From: Clostridiales bacterium
GTDB lineage: Bacteria > Bacillota > Clostridia > Lachnospirales > Lachnospiraceae
Assembly (NCBI GenBank): GCA_018366495.1
Contig: JAGZHZ010000013.1
Span: 1-64,000 of the forward strand
Length of the DNA: 64,000 bases
Direction: 5' to 3'
The notes under the pieces were generated by a model, which worked only from the letters and a program-made list of their open reading frames with translations, was not told where the DNA came from and made no database searches. Made by a program: the position numbers and the translations under genes. Positions 17,438 through 26,372 of the stretch are shown here, in pieces. Position 1 is the stretch's first letter, and each line of letters opens with the position of its first letter.

Positions 17438-20400
17438 TTATTCTACAACAAACTGGAAATATGCGTAGCTCCATACAGGGGATCCTGCAAATTCTTCATC
17501 TACTTTAATATAGACATTGTATGTTCCCTCGCTGCCTTCCACCGGTGTTCCGGAGATTACAGCATTTCCGTCGCTGTTAAAGCTGATTTCCAGTCCTTCT
17601 GGCAGATCATCACCCAGATCGCTCAAGTCAAACTGCGTCAGCACATTGGAAAATCCGTCAGAGATTGAGAAATCTTGAGAGAATTCTTCACCTGTTTTTA
17701 ACTGGAATACGGTTCCAACCTCCGGAGTCACAGACAGAGCGCCTTCTACATATAATTCAAACTCTGCCGTCTTCTGTTCTTCGCCTTCTGAAGCAGTAAC
17801 TGTAAACTCGTAAATACCTGAGCTTTCTGCTGCCGGCTGTCCCCACAGTTTTCCGTCTTCATCCAGAAGCATACCTGTTGGAAGTTCGCCTTCTGTAATT
17901 TCATATACAGCATTTTCTCCTGCTCCCGGAACTTTTACATATGTTTCTTTATAATTGTACGTTGCTTTTGCATGATTCAGTTTGCCATCCTGTGCAGCAT
18001 TTTCCTCTGTCGAAGCAGATGGAGCTACTTCCTGTGCATCAGCATCTGTGCTGACGGTACCTTCTTTTTGAACGGTAAGCGTCAGAGGCGTTGTAGCTGT
18101 ATTTCCCTTGTCGTCTGTCACCTTAAATACAAGTTTATATTCTCCTGCTGTTCCCACTTCAGGTACTCCGCTTAATTTGCCGTTTGGAGCCAGTTTCATT
18201 CCTTCTGGCAGTTTCTCTGAACTTTCGTCCAGTGAGAATGTATAGCTGACTGCATCAAAATTGCTGTTTGCCCAGAGCGGATTTACTTTTACCAGGCTAT
18301 ATTCTTCACCTTCTGTTGCATTTACAAGTGTTGTTGTCACAATGGCAAGATCTCCTACTTCATTATGATAAGAAGGATCTACTGCCAGACTGCTGTGAAG
18401 CGCACGGTTCAAAACATTATAAGCGTTGCGAAGCATTACGTCACGGTTAATCAGACCATCATCCCAGCACTGTACTAATTCGTCATAAATGCTGTAGCGT
18501 GTATGTGTGCCGCTCATGATCATATCATTTCCGGCAAGCATCTCATATCCAGAGATTGCGATATCATCGAAATCACCCCAGTCTGTCACAACAAAGCCTT
18601 CAAATCCCCATTCTCCTCTGAGGATATTTGTCAAAAGTTCAGGGCTTCCTGCACATGCCTGGCTGTTTACACTGTTGAAAGCAGACATTACATTATAAAC
18701 ATCGCCTGTCTTGACTGCCATCTCAAATGGTTTCAGATAAATCTCACGCAGAACACGTTCCGGCACAATTACATTAATTGCTGCTTTTGATGTCCCTTCT
18801 GCCTCACTTGTTAAAGTATACAATCCACGGCGGAACCATTCCTGATCGTTTGCCACAAAATGTTTCAGACACACGGATACTCCAGCCTGCGATACACCGG
18901 AAGCCAGTGCTGCCGCACCTTTTCCGGACAGTACAGGGTCTTCTGACCAGTATTCCTGATTACGTCCCACGAGAGGATTGCGGTGCAGGTTGATAGATGG
19001 AGCCAGCCAGTTATCCACATTGTTCAGAATCATTTCTTCGCCCTGGTAAACACCCATCTGATACAAGCCTTCTGTATTCCATGTACAAGCCTGAGCTGCC
19101 GGTCGAATCCATCCTGTGTTTGTTCTCACACCGTCGATTGTCATTCCTGTACCGCTTCCGCCGTCTGCATATCCCTGGGAAGGAATGCCTAAACGAAGGA
19201 TAGCGCGGGAAGTTCCGGCGCCTACATTCTGTTTTGTAGATACTTTTCCAAGACCGATGTTTGGTTCATCAGAAGCATACAAGTCGATCTCTGGATCACG
19301 GTTTCCTTCTTCGTCCAGATAGGTTGCGCCTGTACCGCCGCTTAAGAAAATTGCAAGTTCTTCATCTGTCAGCTGTGTCACAAACTGTTCCAGAGAAATT
19401 TTGCCCTGTACAACAGCCTGGAATGTATAGACTGGTGCGTCTTCCGGAAGTTCTTCAAATGTATAGACAGGATTTTCTTTTACTTCTAATTTCTGATCTA
19501 CATAAGAAGCATCAATCTCTACTACTTTTGCAGATGCAAGTTCTTCTGCTTCTCCTTCATAAGTAATCGGATCTGCATCCGCATATTTGAGCCGGCGGCT
19601 TTCATATAATTCTTTATTTACATCCTGCATGGACAGCTGATTGCTTAACTGTTCTACAATAATTTTTTCCGGTACGGAAATTTTTCCTGCCACATGAGTA
19701 TTTCTGGATGAATTTCCTACACGGATGATATATTCGCCTGGCTCTAAGACATAAGCTGCAAGTTCTTCGTCGTAAGAAGCGATATCATAGAATGAGATAT
19801 CCAATTTCATCGTCTGTTCTTCTCCGCTCTTTAACTCTGCTGTCTTTCCAAATGTGACAAGGTTCTGGTATGCCTGTTCCAGTTCACCCTGTGGTTTGGA
19901 GACATACACTTCCATGACTTCTTTTCCAGGAACCACATCTTCAGCGGATTCATTTCTGATGGTAGCGCTTACCGTAAAGTTCTTTGTCTCTTTGTTTGCC
20001 GTCACATCCAGATTATTGAATGAAAATTCGGAATAGGATAAGCCGAATCCAAATGGATAAGCTACTTCTTTATTGAATGTGTCAAAGTAACGATATCCCA
20101 TATAAATGTACTCTTCATATGCACTGATCGGGTCGTTCTCTGAGAATTTGCGTGATCCATATTTTGACTCATTTCCTTCCCAGTCATATCCCTTGTCTGC
20201 ATAGGAAGTATATCCAAAGTTTTCTGCTGTCGGATGATCCTCATAATGGTATGTGAGCGTATCGTTCAATTTTGCGGAAGGATTGACATTTCCAAATAAA
20301 ATATCTGCCATGGCAAGTCCATGGAACTGTCCTGCGCCATATTCTACAAGGAAAGCGTCGATGTCATATTTCTCAAACTGAGCCATATCAATCGGGGCTG

Positions 20401-21142
20401 TTCCTGTATAAATCAGCACAACATCTTCAAATTTGTCTGTCACCTGCTCAAGCAAAATACGCTCTGAAGCATTCAAATACCAGTCTCCTGGCTGCGGAAC
20501 AGGATTGCGGTCCATCTCCTCCACACCTGTGGAACGGGAAAGATATACAACTGCTGTGTCTGCATACTCACTTGCCTCAGCCACGATGCCATCGTCTTTT
20601 ATTTCTCCGTTATCCAGCTTGATCTCCGGTGTCTGAACTGCCGATGTGCGGTTCCATCCGCTTCCTGAAGAAGCATTCTCTCCCCACTCATCCGGATATT
20701 CTTTTTCCTGATCCCAGCCGTGGTCAATTACTGTCGTGGTGTATTTTCCCCATGGGCTGTCTACTTCTTCTTCGCTGAGTTTGCTTGCCACATAATCAGC
20801 AAGCGGCTGATAATAGTCTGCCTTTATTTCGTTCAGTCCGTCTATCAAAGTTGCAGTAAACGCTCCGGTTGCGCCGCCTGATCCTCCCCCGGTAGGCGGC
20901 TGAATCTGACCTGTCCCGAATACTGCAATTTTATTTTCTTCCACATCGAGAGGCAGAATGTTGTCCTCATTTTTTAACAGCAGGATCGCCTCATTCTCTA
21001 ACTGTCTTGCGTGTTCCTGATGTGCCACCTGCCAGTCATATGTCGGCTGCGGTTCCACTGCTGCCATGGAAGTAGTCGGCACAATCATTGCCGCTGACAT
21101 GACGGCGCACAATGCTTTGGCATACTTCTTTGTTTTTCTCAT
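17438..21142 (-). CDS. Secreted domain-permuted GH3 glycosidase with Ig-like repeats
   Basis: A 1234-residue exported enzyme. After the signal peptide (ending TSMAA) the GH3 C-terminal domain comes first (NEAILLLKNEDNILPLD, about 40-290), then a fibronectin III-like domain (FGFGLSYSEFSF onward, about 360-490), then the catalytic barrel (about 600-930) with KHFVANDQE and the nucleophile Asp in VVTDWGDF (near 854). This order is circularly permuted relative to most GH3s and is known from some rumen Clostridia beta-glucosidases. About 300 residues of putative-Ig (He_PIG-like) repeats follow, for example GMKLAPNGKLSGVP, GMLLDEDGKLWGQP and GLEISFNSDGNAVISGTP. No sortase motif or S-layer domain ends it. 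The start at 21142 follows AAAGGAGGAG. It is divergent from module 3. Confidence 0.92.
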   Translation of the reverse strand: MRKTKKYAKALCAVMSAAMIVPTTSMAAVEPQPTYDWQVAHQEHARQLENEAILLLKNEDNILPLDVEENKIAVFGTGQIQPPTGGGSGGATGAFTATLIDGLNEIKADYYQPLADYVASKLSEEEVDSPWGKYTTTVIDHGWDQEKEYPDEWGENASSGSGWNRTSAVQTPEIKLDNGEIKDDGIVAEASEYADTAVVYLSRSTGVEEMDRNPVPQPGDWYLNASERILLEQVTDKFEDVVLIYTGTAPIDMAQFEKYDIDAFLVEYGAGQFHGLAMADILFGNVNPSAKLNDTLTYHYEDHPTAENFGYTSYADKGYDWEGNESKYGSRKFSENDPISAYEEYIYMGYRYFDTFNKEVAYPFGFGLSYSEFSFNNLDVTANKETKNFTVSATIRNESAEDVVPGKEVMEVYVSKPQGELEQAYQNLVTFGKTAELKSGEEQTMKLDISFYDIASYDEELAAYVLEPGEYIIRVGNSSRNTHVAGKISVPEKIIVEQLSNQLSMQDVNKELYESRRLKYADADPITYEGEAEELASAKVVEIDASYVDQKLEVKENPVYTFEELPEDAPVYTFQAVVQGKISLEQFVTQLTDEELAIFLSGGTGATYLDEEGNRDPEIDLYASDEPNIGLGKVSTKQNVGAGTSRAILRLGIPSQGYADGGSGTGMTIDGVRTNTGWIRPAAQACTWNTEGLYQMGVYQGEEMILNNVDNWLAPSINLHRNPLVGRNQEYWSEDPVLSGKGAAALASGVSQAGVSVCLKHFVANDQEWFRRGLYTLTSEAEGTSKAAINVIVPERVLREIYLKPFEMAVKTGDVYNVMSAFNSVNSQACAGSPELLTNILRGEWGFEGFVVTDWGDFDDIAISGYEMLAGNDMIMSGTHTRYSIYDELVQCWDDGLINRDVMLRNAYNVLNRALHSSLAVDPSYHNEVGDLAIVTTTLVNATEGEEYSLVKVNPLWANSNFDAVSYTFSLDESSEKLPEGMKLAPNGKLSGVPEVGTAGEYKLVFKVTDDKGNTATTPLTLTVQKEGTVSTDADAQEVAPSASTEENAAQDGKLNHAKATYNYKETYVKVPGAGENAVYEITEGELPTGMLLDEDGKLWGQPAAESSGIYEFTVTASEGEEQKTAEFELYVEGALSVTPEVGTVFQLKTGEEFSQDFSISDGFSNVLTQFDLSDLGDDLPEGLEISFNSDGNAVISGTPVEGSEGTYNVYIKVDEEFAGSPVWSYAYFQFVVE

Positions 21143-21204
21143 TTTCACTCCTCCTTTAACATTCCTGTTACCAGTTGGCAAAATCTTATCATATATTCTT
21201 TTTG

Positions 21205-21246
21205 TCCGATATAAGGATTCCGACTTCCTGATAATACAAATCCGAC
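21205..21246. promoter_or_regulatory. Direct repeats, possible AraC-type operator
   Basis: The core TCCGA occurs three times in the same orientation (21205, 21219, 21241) in the 276-base divergent region between the permuted GH3 and module 3. The outer two share TCCGAC and lie 22 bases apart, about two helical turns, as expected for AraC-family dimers. A TATAAT at 21338-21343 is a likely -10 for the plus-strand module. Confidence 0.4.
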
Positions 21247-21418
21247 CTTTTGCCGGATCGCCCCCATTTTTTCTTCTTTTATGGTATACTTTTTTCAGAA
21301 ATAATTCTTTTTGCACATTCCTTTCTCTCATTCTGTCTATAATACAAAGAATAAAAGGATAGGAATCAAACTTTGCAGTTTTTACAATGCGATCCTTTTG
21401 ATCGGTCTGGAGGAATTT

Positions 21419-22876
21419 ATGAGAAGATTACTTTTTATTTTCACTGGTGTCCTTCTGCTTTTAACTGGCTGTCACGCTCATGAGAAAAAAAGTTCGGAGA
21501 CGGCAGAGATCCCGACAATACAGATATGTACCTATAAAAAAATGGATATCGATTTTCCTGACAGTCAGATGGTTATAGATCAGATTAATGACTATATCGA
21601 GCCTCTGATCCACGCCCAGATTGAAGTGACCTTTCTTGCCGATACCTTTTATACGAGCCGCATCCATCAGATTCTCGATTCCAGTCAGCAGCTTGATCTG
21701 TTTCTCCTTTCCAATGGAAATGAGCTTCGGCAGCTGTATAAAGATGGGACGCTTTCGCCTCTGAATGATTTGCTGACTCAGTATGCTCCTGATCTTATTT
21801 CTACAGTGGGCGAGGAATATATGCAGGGAGGATACGATGCAAGCACACAGGAGTACTATGCGGTTCCCACCTGTCGGGACTACAGTCTCCGCCCTGGTCT
21901 TGAATACCGCAGTGACTTGGCGGAACAGTATCATCTTGATATGGAAAATGTCCATACGCTGTCGGATCTCACAGAAATATTTGCCTCTCTCAAAGAGCAA
22001 AATCCTCTTATCTATCCGCTTGCCCCAAACAGCATCTACAGAAACTGGGATATGCTTGGAGACGGTCTGGGCGTCTTGATGTATGACCGGATGGACACAA
22101 CGGTTGTGAATCTTTATGAGACAGAGGAATATCAGCAATATCTTGCTTTACTCCGCGACTGGAATCTGAAAGGATATTTATATGACACCTCAGACAATCC
22201 CGGAAGTAATGCCTATTACCTGAAATCAGGATCTGTCTTTTCCTGTTTTGCCAATGGGAAACCAGGATTTACCGTACAGGAAAGAAGGGATCTCAATTGT
22301 CCGATTGGATTTACGGCTCTGGAAAAAGATTCGATTTCCACAGACCGGATCGCATGCTGGATGTGGGCTGTTCCGCACAGTTCCGGATATAAAAAAGAAG
22401 CCATCCAGTTTTTAAATTTATTATACCATGATAAAAATCTTGTCAATCTTTGGACATATGGCATCGAAGGAATCCACTATCAGATTCTGGATGAAGAAAA
22501 AGGTACGATCGGATTCCCAGAAAATGTCGATTTTTCAAACAGCGGCTATCCTCTGTTTACAGAATTTGCCAGCGGCAATCAATATCTTGCTCATATATGG
22601 GTGGGAAACCCGCCTGCGATCTGGGAAGAAATGAAAGAGTTCAACGATAATGCAATCCGTTCCAGAGCATTTGGTTTTCATTATGATGACGCTGCCGTGA
22701 AATCAGAAGTGATCGCGTGCAAAGCAGTAGTCAGAAAATATAAAAACGGTTTTCTGCATGGCATTTATGATCTGGACACCGTTTTGCCGGAATTTATTCA
22801 AAAATTAAAAAAGGCCGGCATTGACCGGATTATCGCTGAAAAGCAGCGCCAGCTCGATGACTGGCTTGCCGGGTAG
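21419..22876 (+). CDS. Solute-binding lipoprotein without transporter (module 3)
   Basis: A 485-residue lipoprotein: signal MRRLLFIFTGVLLLLTGC with the lipobox LLTGC. The mature part is an extracellular solute-binding fold with the segment NLVNLWTYGIEGIHYQIL, shared with the module 2 protein at 12206, and similar spacing throughout; they are paralogues. GGAGG seven bases before the ATG sets the start, rather than the upstream ATG at 21311. Kinase and regulator follow within 22 and 2 bases. No permease is present, so the protein more likely reports an oligosaccharide or glycoside ligand to the kinase than feeds an importer. Confidence 0.88.
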   Translation: MRRLLFIFTGVLLLLTGCHAHEKKSSETAEIPTIQICTYKKMDIDFPDSQMVIDQINDYIEPLIHAQIEVTFLADTFYTSRIHQILDSSQQLDLFLLSNGNELRQLYKDGTLSPLNDLLTQYAPDLISTVGEEYMQGGYDASTQEYYAVPTCRDYSLRPGLEYRSDLAEQYHLDMENVHTLSDLTEIFASLKEQNPLIYPLAPNSIYRNWDMLGDGLGVLMYDRMDTTVVNLYETEEYQQYLALLRDWNLKGYLYDTSDNPGSNAYYLKSGSVFSCFANGKPGFTVQERRDLNCPIGFTALEKDSISTDRIACWMWAVPHSSGYKKEAIQFLNLLYHDKNLVNLWTYGIEGIHYQILDEEKGTIGFPENVDFSNSGYPLFTEFASGNQYLAHIWVGNPPAIWEEMKEFNDNAIRSRAFGFHYDDAAVKSEVIACKAVVRKYKNGFLHGIYDLDTVLPEFIQKLKKAGIDRIIAEKQRQLDDWLAG

Positions 22877-22897
22877 CAGAAAGGAAAGGGAACCATT

Positions 22898-24637
22898 ATG
22901 GCAGAGACTTCAAAACATCGTTCTTTTAAATTTGTTTTATCGGCAAAACGGATTCTGATCGGAACATTGATTGTGATTTTTTCTATGATTATTTTTGTAG
23001 TATTTCGGATGCAGCATCTTGCAGTCTCCTTTGCATACGATCAGATTTCTTCTTCCAATCAGGCGGCGCTGAATTTTTATGCTCAGTCTTTAGATGAATC
23101 CGTCGCCCATCTCGATCAGAATTTTTATAGTCTGCTGGCCGATAATCTGAATATTTCTCTTTTAGAAATTCAGACAGAGGAATCAGAAATCTTCAATCTA
23201 AAGATGCAGCTCGGTGAAGATCTAAGACGGCTCTATGCCTCAAATGATCTTTTAAACAGCGTGTTTTTATATTCGCCGTCAGGGACAGGAGAAGAATTTA
23301 TTTTTTACAGCACGAAACTGCTGGCCGCATCAGATGCCGCTCCTTTTAAGGACTATGTGATTCGCACATGCGAAACTTCCATGAAAGGAGAAAAGTTTTC
23401 CAGCCCGAACTGGACGGTTCACACTATCAATGACGTTCCTTATCTGATGAGAATCATCTGTATGGATCAGACATTCTGCGGCGGTTTTATCCGACTGGAT
23501 ACCATTCAAAATCAGATTGATCAGATTTATCACAGCTCGCTTGGTTCTTCTGTCATCCTGACAATGGACAATCAGCTCATCTCCGGCGACACCCGTTTTT
23601 CCGAACTGCCGGATGACCCTGACTCTATTTTGAAATATCACGGAGAGGACTATATTTTTTCCTATGTCCATCCTGATATCCTGGAGTTAAAAATCGGGAT
23701 CGCTGTTCCCACAAAAAATGTCTCCAGCCAGATGAACTCCGATCTGACAGGTTTTATCAGTATCTCCGCCATCCTGATACTTCTCGTTTTGTTTGTGTAT
23801 ATCTGCCTCTTTTTCATGTACCGCCCGTTCTTATATCTTGCGGATTCTATGAAAATTGTGGCAGATGGAAATCTCCATTTCCGCATTACAAAACACTCTT
23901 CTGTCCACGAGACCGCTAAAATCTATCAGACATTCAATGTGATGCTCGATGAAATTGAACATTTAAAATCAGAAGTCTATGAAAAAGAGCTGGAAAAAGA
24001 AAAAGTTACGAAACAGTTTTTAAAAATGCAGCTGAAATCTCATTTTTTCTTAAATTGCTTTAATATTATTTATTCTCTTGCAGAGACAAAACGATATGAA
24101 TTGATTCAAAAACTGACGATCTGTCTCGTCAAATATTTCCGTTATCTCTCCCTCAGCAATGAGGAACTGGTAAATTTAAAAGATGAGATTGATCATATAA
24201 AAAATTATATGGAAATCCAAATGATGCGCTTTCCCGGTCAGATCCTCTTCTCCTGTGATATCGAAGAACAGCTGTATTCCTGCAAAATACCAATGCTGAT
24301 GCTTCAGACTTTTCTGGAGAATGCAGTGAAATATGGCATTGATTTTTCTGTCCCAAGTCCCATCACGCTGTCTGCTGTCTCCGAGGAAAAAAACGGCACA
24401 GACGGCATTCTGTTCACCATCACTGACTTTGGAGAAGGATTTTCGGAAGAACTCTTATCTTTTTACAAGAAAGACGATCTGTCCGTGCCATCCAGCCAGG
24501 AGCATGGAATCGGTATTATCAATGTCAAGAAACGCCTCCGCCTGATCTACGGCGGAGCAGAAAATATTTCCATTGAGAATCATCTGCCGTCAGGCGCTCA
24601 GATTAAAATTTGGATTCCAAAAGGAGAGGAAAGGTAA
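22898..24637 (+). CDS. YesM-type sensor histidine kinase (module 3)
   Basis: A 579-residue kinase with transmembrane helices near residues 19-38 and 285-310 around a long extracellular domain. HAMP (YLADSMKIVADGNLHFRI) and a coiled coil lead to the H-box LKMQLKSHFFLNCFNIIYSL; the usual Pro before His is Ser here. N-box is LQTFLENAVKYG and G-boxes are ITDFGEGF and HGIGIINVKKRL. The arrangement matches the module 2 kinase and the two are paralogues. AAAGGAAAGGG precedes the start. It is the middle gene of the operon binding protein, kinase, regulator. Confidence 0.92.
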   Translation: MAETSKHRSFKFVLSAKRILIGTLIVIFSMIIFVVFRMQHLAVSFAYDQISSSNQAALNFYAQSLDESVAHLDQNFYSLLADNLNISLLEIQTEESEIFNLKMQLGEDLRRLYASNDLLNSVFLYSPSGTGEEFIFYSTKLLAASDAAPFKDYVIRTCETSMKGEKFSSPNWTVHTINDVPYLMRIICMDQTFCGGFIRLDTIQNQIDQIYHSSLGSSVILTMDNQLISGDTRFSELPDDPDSILKYHGEDYIFSYVHPDILELKIGIAVPTKNVSSQMNSDLTGFISISAILILLVLFVYICLFFMYRPFLYLADSMKIVADGNLHFRITKHSSVHETAKIYQTFNVMLDEIEHLKSEVYEKELEKEKVTKQFLKMQLKSHFFLNCFNIIYSLAETKRYELIQKLTICLVKYFRYLSLSNEELVNLKDEIDHIKNYMEIQMMRFPGQILFSCDIEEQLYSCKIPMLMLQTFLENAVKYGIDFSVPSPITLSAVSEEKNGTDGILFTITDFGEGFSEELLSFYKKDDLSVPSSQEHGIGIINVKKRLRLIYGGAENISIENHLPSGAQIKIWIPKGEER

Positions 24638-24638
24638 A

Positions 24639-26216
24639 ATGTTTCATGTTTTAATTGTAGATGATGAAATTTTTTCTGTCGAAGCCGTTCTGTGCGCAAT
24701 CGACTGGAAAAGTCTTCATGTGGATAAAGTTTTTTCGGCATACAATATGAAGATGGCAAAAAGCATTTTTGCAGAACACCAGATTGACGTCATGTTATGC
24801 GATATAGAGATGCCGCGCGGCAGCGGCATTGAACTGGCTGCATGGGTAAAAGAATATTCGCCAAAAACAGTCAATATTTTTCTCACCTGCCACTCTGATT
24901 TTCAGTATGCAAAAGAAGCCGTCTCACTCGGTGCGTTTGAGTATCTTTTAAAACCGATTGAATACCCAAAACTGCAGGAATATCTTGCGCACGCTCTGGA
25001 GGAATATCAAAAACGCATGGATCTGAATTCTTATAAAGATAAATGGTTTTTCCATCATGAGATTGTGCAGGATAAATTCTGGAGCGATCTCCTGCTCAGA
25101 AAATCGGACCATTCTCCTGATTTTCTGTTTCATGATGCGAAAAAGAAAGATATCTTTCTGTCCGATCAGGCCGAGTATCTCCCGGTATTGGTCTGCATCC
25201 AAAATTATCAGGAACTTTCTGATTCCTGGTACGGAAATGATCTCGACTTCGCATTCCGCAATATTATCTATGAGCTTCTGGATCTGGAAGAATGTTATAC
25301 TGCTGTTGCCGCAACATCTCTGAACGAAAGAATGATTCTGCTCAGCCCTTCTGTGAATGATGCAGAACATATCAGATCAGCCTCTGATTTTCTTTCCCTG
25401 ATCAAACCGCAGTTAATCACGTTTTCCAAAGCCTTTCAGCAATATTTTCACGCAAAGCTCTCCATTGTGATTGGGAAACAAGTTCCATTTTTACTTTTGC
25501 CTCAGGAATATGACCGTCTGCATGAAAAGATATGCTGTGCTGAAAAAGAAGATTCCTCATCCCAGATTTACAGCCTTCTGGATTCCTCCCCAGATCTGCT
25601 TTCAAAATTAAATGAATGGGTTGATTTTGTTTTTTCTAACCGTCCGGATCTGCTCATCTCTGAATTTGACCGTCTCTTCGGCGAAGATTTAAAAGGCGCC
25701 GTTCGATTTTACGACACGCTTGTGCAGGCGGTCTTTATCGAATTGCTCAAGAAAAATATCAGCGCCTATACCATCTTTTCTGACGAACGGCTCCGCCTTC
25801 AAAAAAACAGAGCAACGCCCGAAAGTATCAAAATGCTGCTCTGTAATTTGTGTATGGCCATTTTTGAAAAAACACAGAAAATTTTCGCCAATGATACGGT
25901 TGTCGACCAGGTTAAATCTTATATCGCCAGAAATCTGTCAGATGATCTCTCAAGAGAACAACTCGCCAGACAGTTCTTCCTCAACCCTGATTATCTCTCC
26001 CGCCTCTTTAAAAAAGAGACCGGATATTCTCTGCAGTCATATATCGTGGAAGAACGCATCAAAAAAGCAAAATTTCTGCTTGAGACAACAGAACTGTCCA
26101 TCAGTGAAATTCATGAGCAGTCTGGCTTTGCAAACAGTTCTTACTTTTCCAAAATCTTTAAAAGAGAGACTGGACTGACCCCTCAGGAATACCGCCAGCA
26201 GATCCAGATAACGTAG
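24639..26216 (+). CDS. YesN-type response regulator with AraC output (module 3)
   Basis: About 525 residues. The receiver begins MFHVLIVDDE with phosphoacceptor Asp in VMLCDIEMPRG and Lys in LLKPIE. A long middle region of about 280 residues precedes the AraC domain (NPDYLSRLFKKETG and NSSYFSKIFKRETGLTPQEYR). The start is one base after the kinase stop, with AGGAGAGGAAAGG upstream. The stop codon lies inside the first copy of a 20-base tandem repeat at 26211. The next gene downstream, in the same orientation, is a secreted GH3, a likely target. Confidence 0.92.
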   Translation: MFHVLIVDDEIFSVEAVLCAIDWKSLHVDKVFSAYNMKMAKSIFAEHQIDVMLCDIEMPRGSGIELAAWVKEYSPKTVNIFLTCHSDFQYAKEAVSLGAFEYLLKPIEYPKLQEYLAHALEEYQKRMDLNSYKDKWFFHHEIVQDKFWSDLLLRKSDHSPDFLFHDAKKKDIFLSDQAEYLPVLVCIQNYQELSDSWYGNDLDFAFRNIIYELLDLEECYTAVAATSLNERMILLSPSVNDAEHIRSASDFLSLIKPQLITFSKAFQQYFHAKLSIVIGKQVPFLLLPQEYDRLHEKICCAEKEDSSSQIYSLLDSSPDLLSKLNEWVDFVFSNRPDLLISEFDRLFGEDLKGAVRFYDTLVQAVFIELLKKNISAYTIFSDERLRLQKNRATPESIKMLLCNLCMAIFEKTQKIFANDTVVDQVKSYIARNLSDDLSREQLARQFFLNPDYLSRLFKKETGYSLQSYIVEERIKKAKFLLETTELSISEIHEQSGFANSSYFSKIFKRETGLTPQEYRQQIQIT

Positions 26217-26250
26217 TTGGCGACAAAACAACGTAGTTGGCGACAAAGGA
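26211..26250 (+). repeat. Tandem 20-base repeat at the end of the module 3 regulator
   Basis: ACGTAGTTGGCGACAAA occurs at 26211-26227 and 26231-26247; the 20-base units match at 18 of 20 positions. The first copy contains the TAG stop of the regulator. The spacing of about two turns and the position before GH3 suit an AraC-type operator, but a simple slippage duplication is also possible. Confidence 0.6.
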
Positions 26251-26301
26251 CTTGAAATCGTGAAATTGTTCAATTATAATGAATTCATCTTGAGAAAAAT
26301 G

Positions 26302-26344
26302 TATATAATCACTAATAACTTTTTTATTTATAAGTGATTATGTA
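26302..26344 (+). promoter_or_regulatory. Inverted repeat in the leader of the secreted GH3 gene
   Basis: ATAATCACT (26305-26313) and AGTGATTAT (26333-26341) form a 9-bp dyad that extends outward by three more pairs with one mismatch. It ends about 15 bases before the GGAGG of the GH3 gene. No T-run follows, so it is not a standard terminator; an operator or stabilising 5' hairpin is more likely. Confidence 0.45.
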
Positions 26345-26372
26345 TATTTCGGAAAAATTGGAGGAATGAAAC

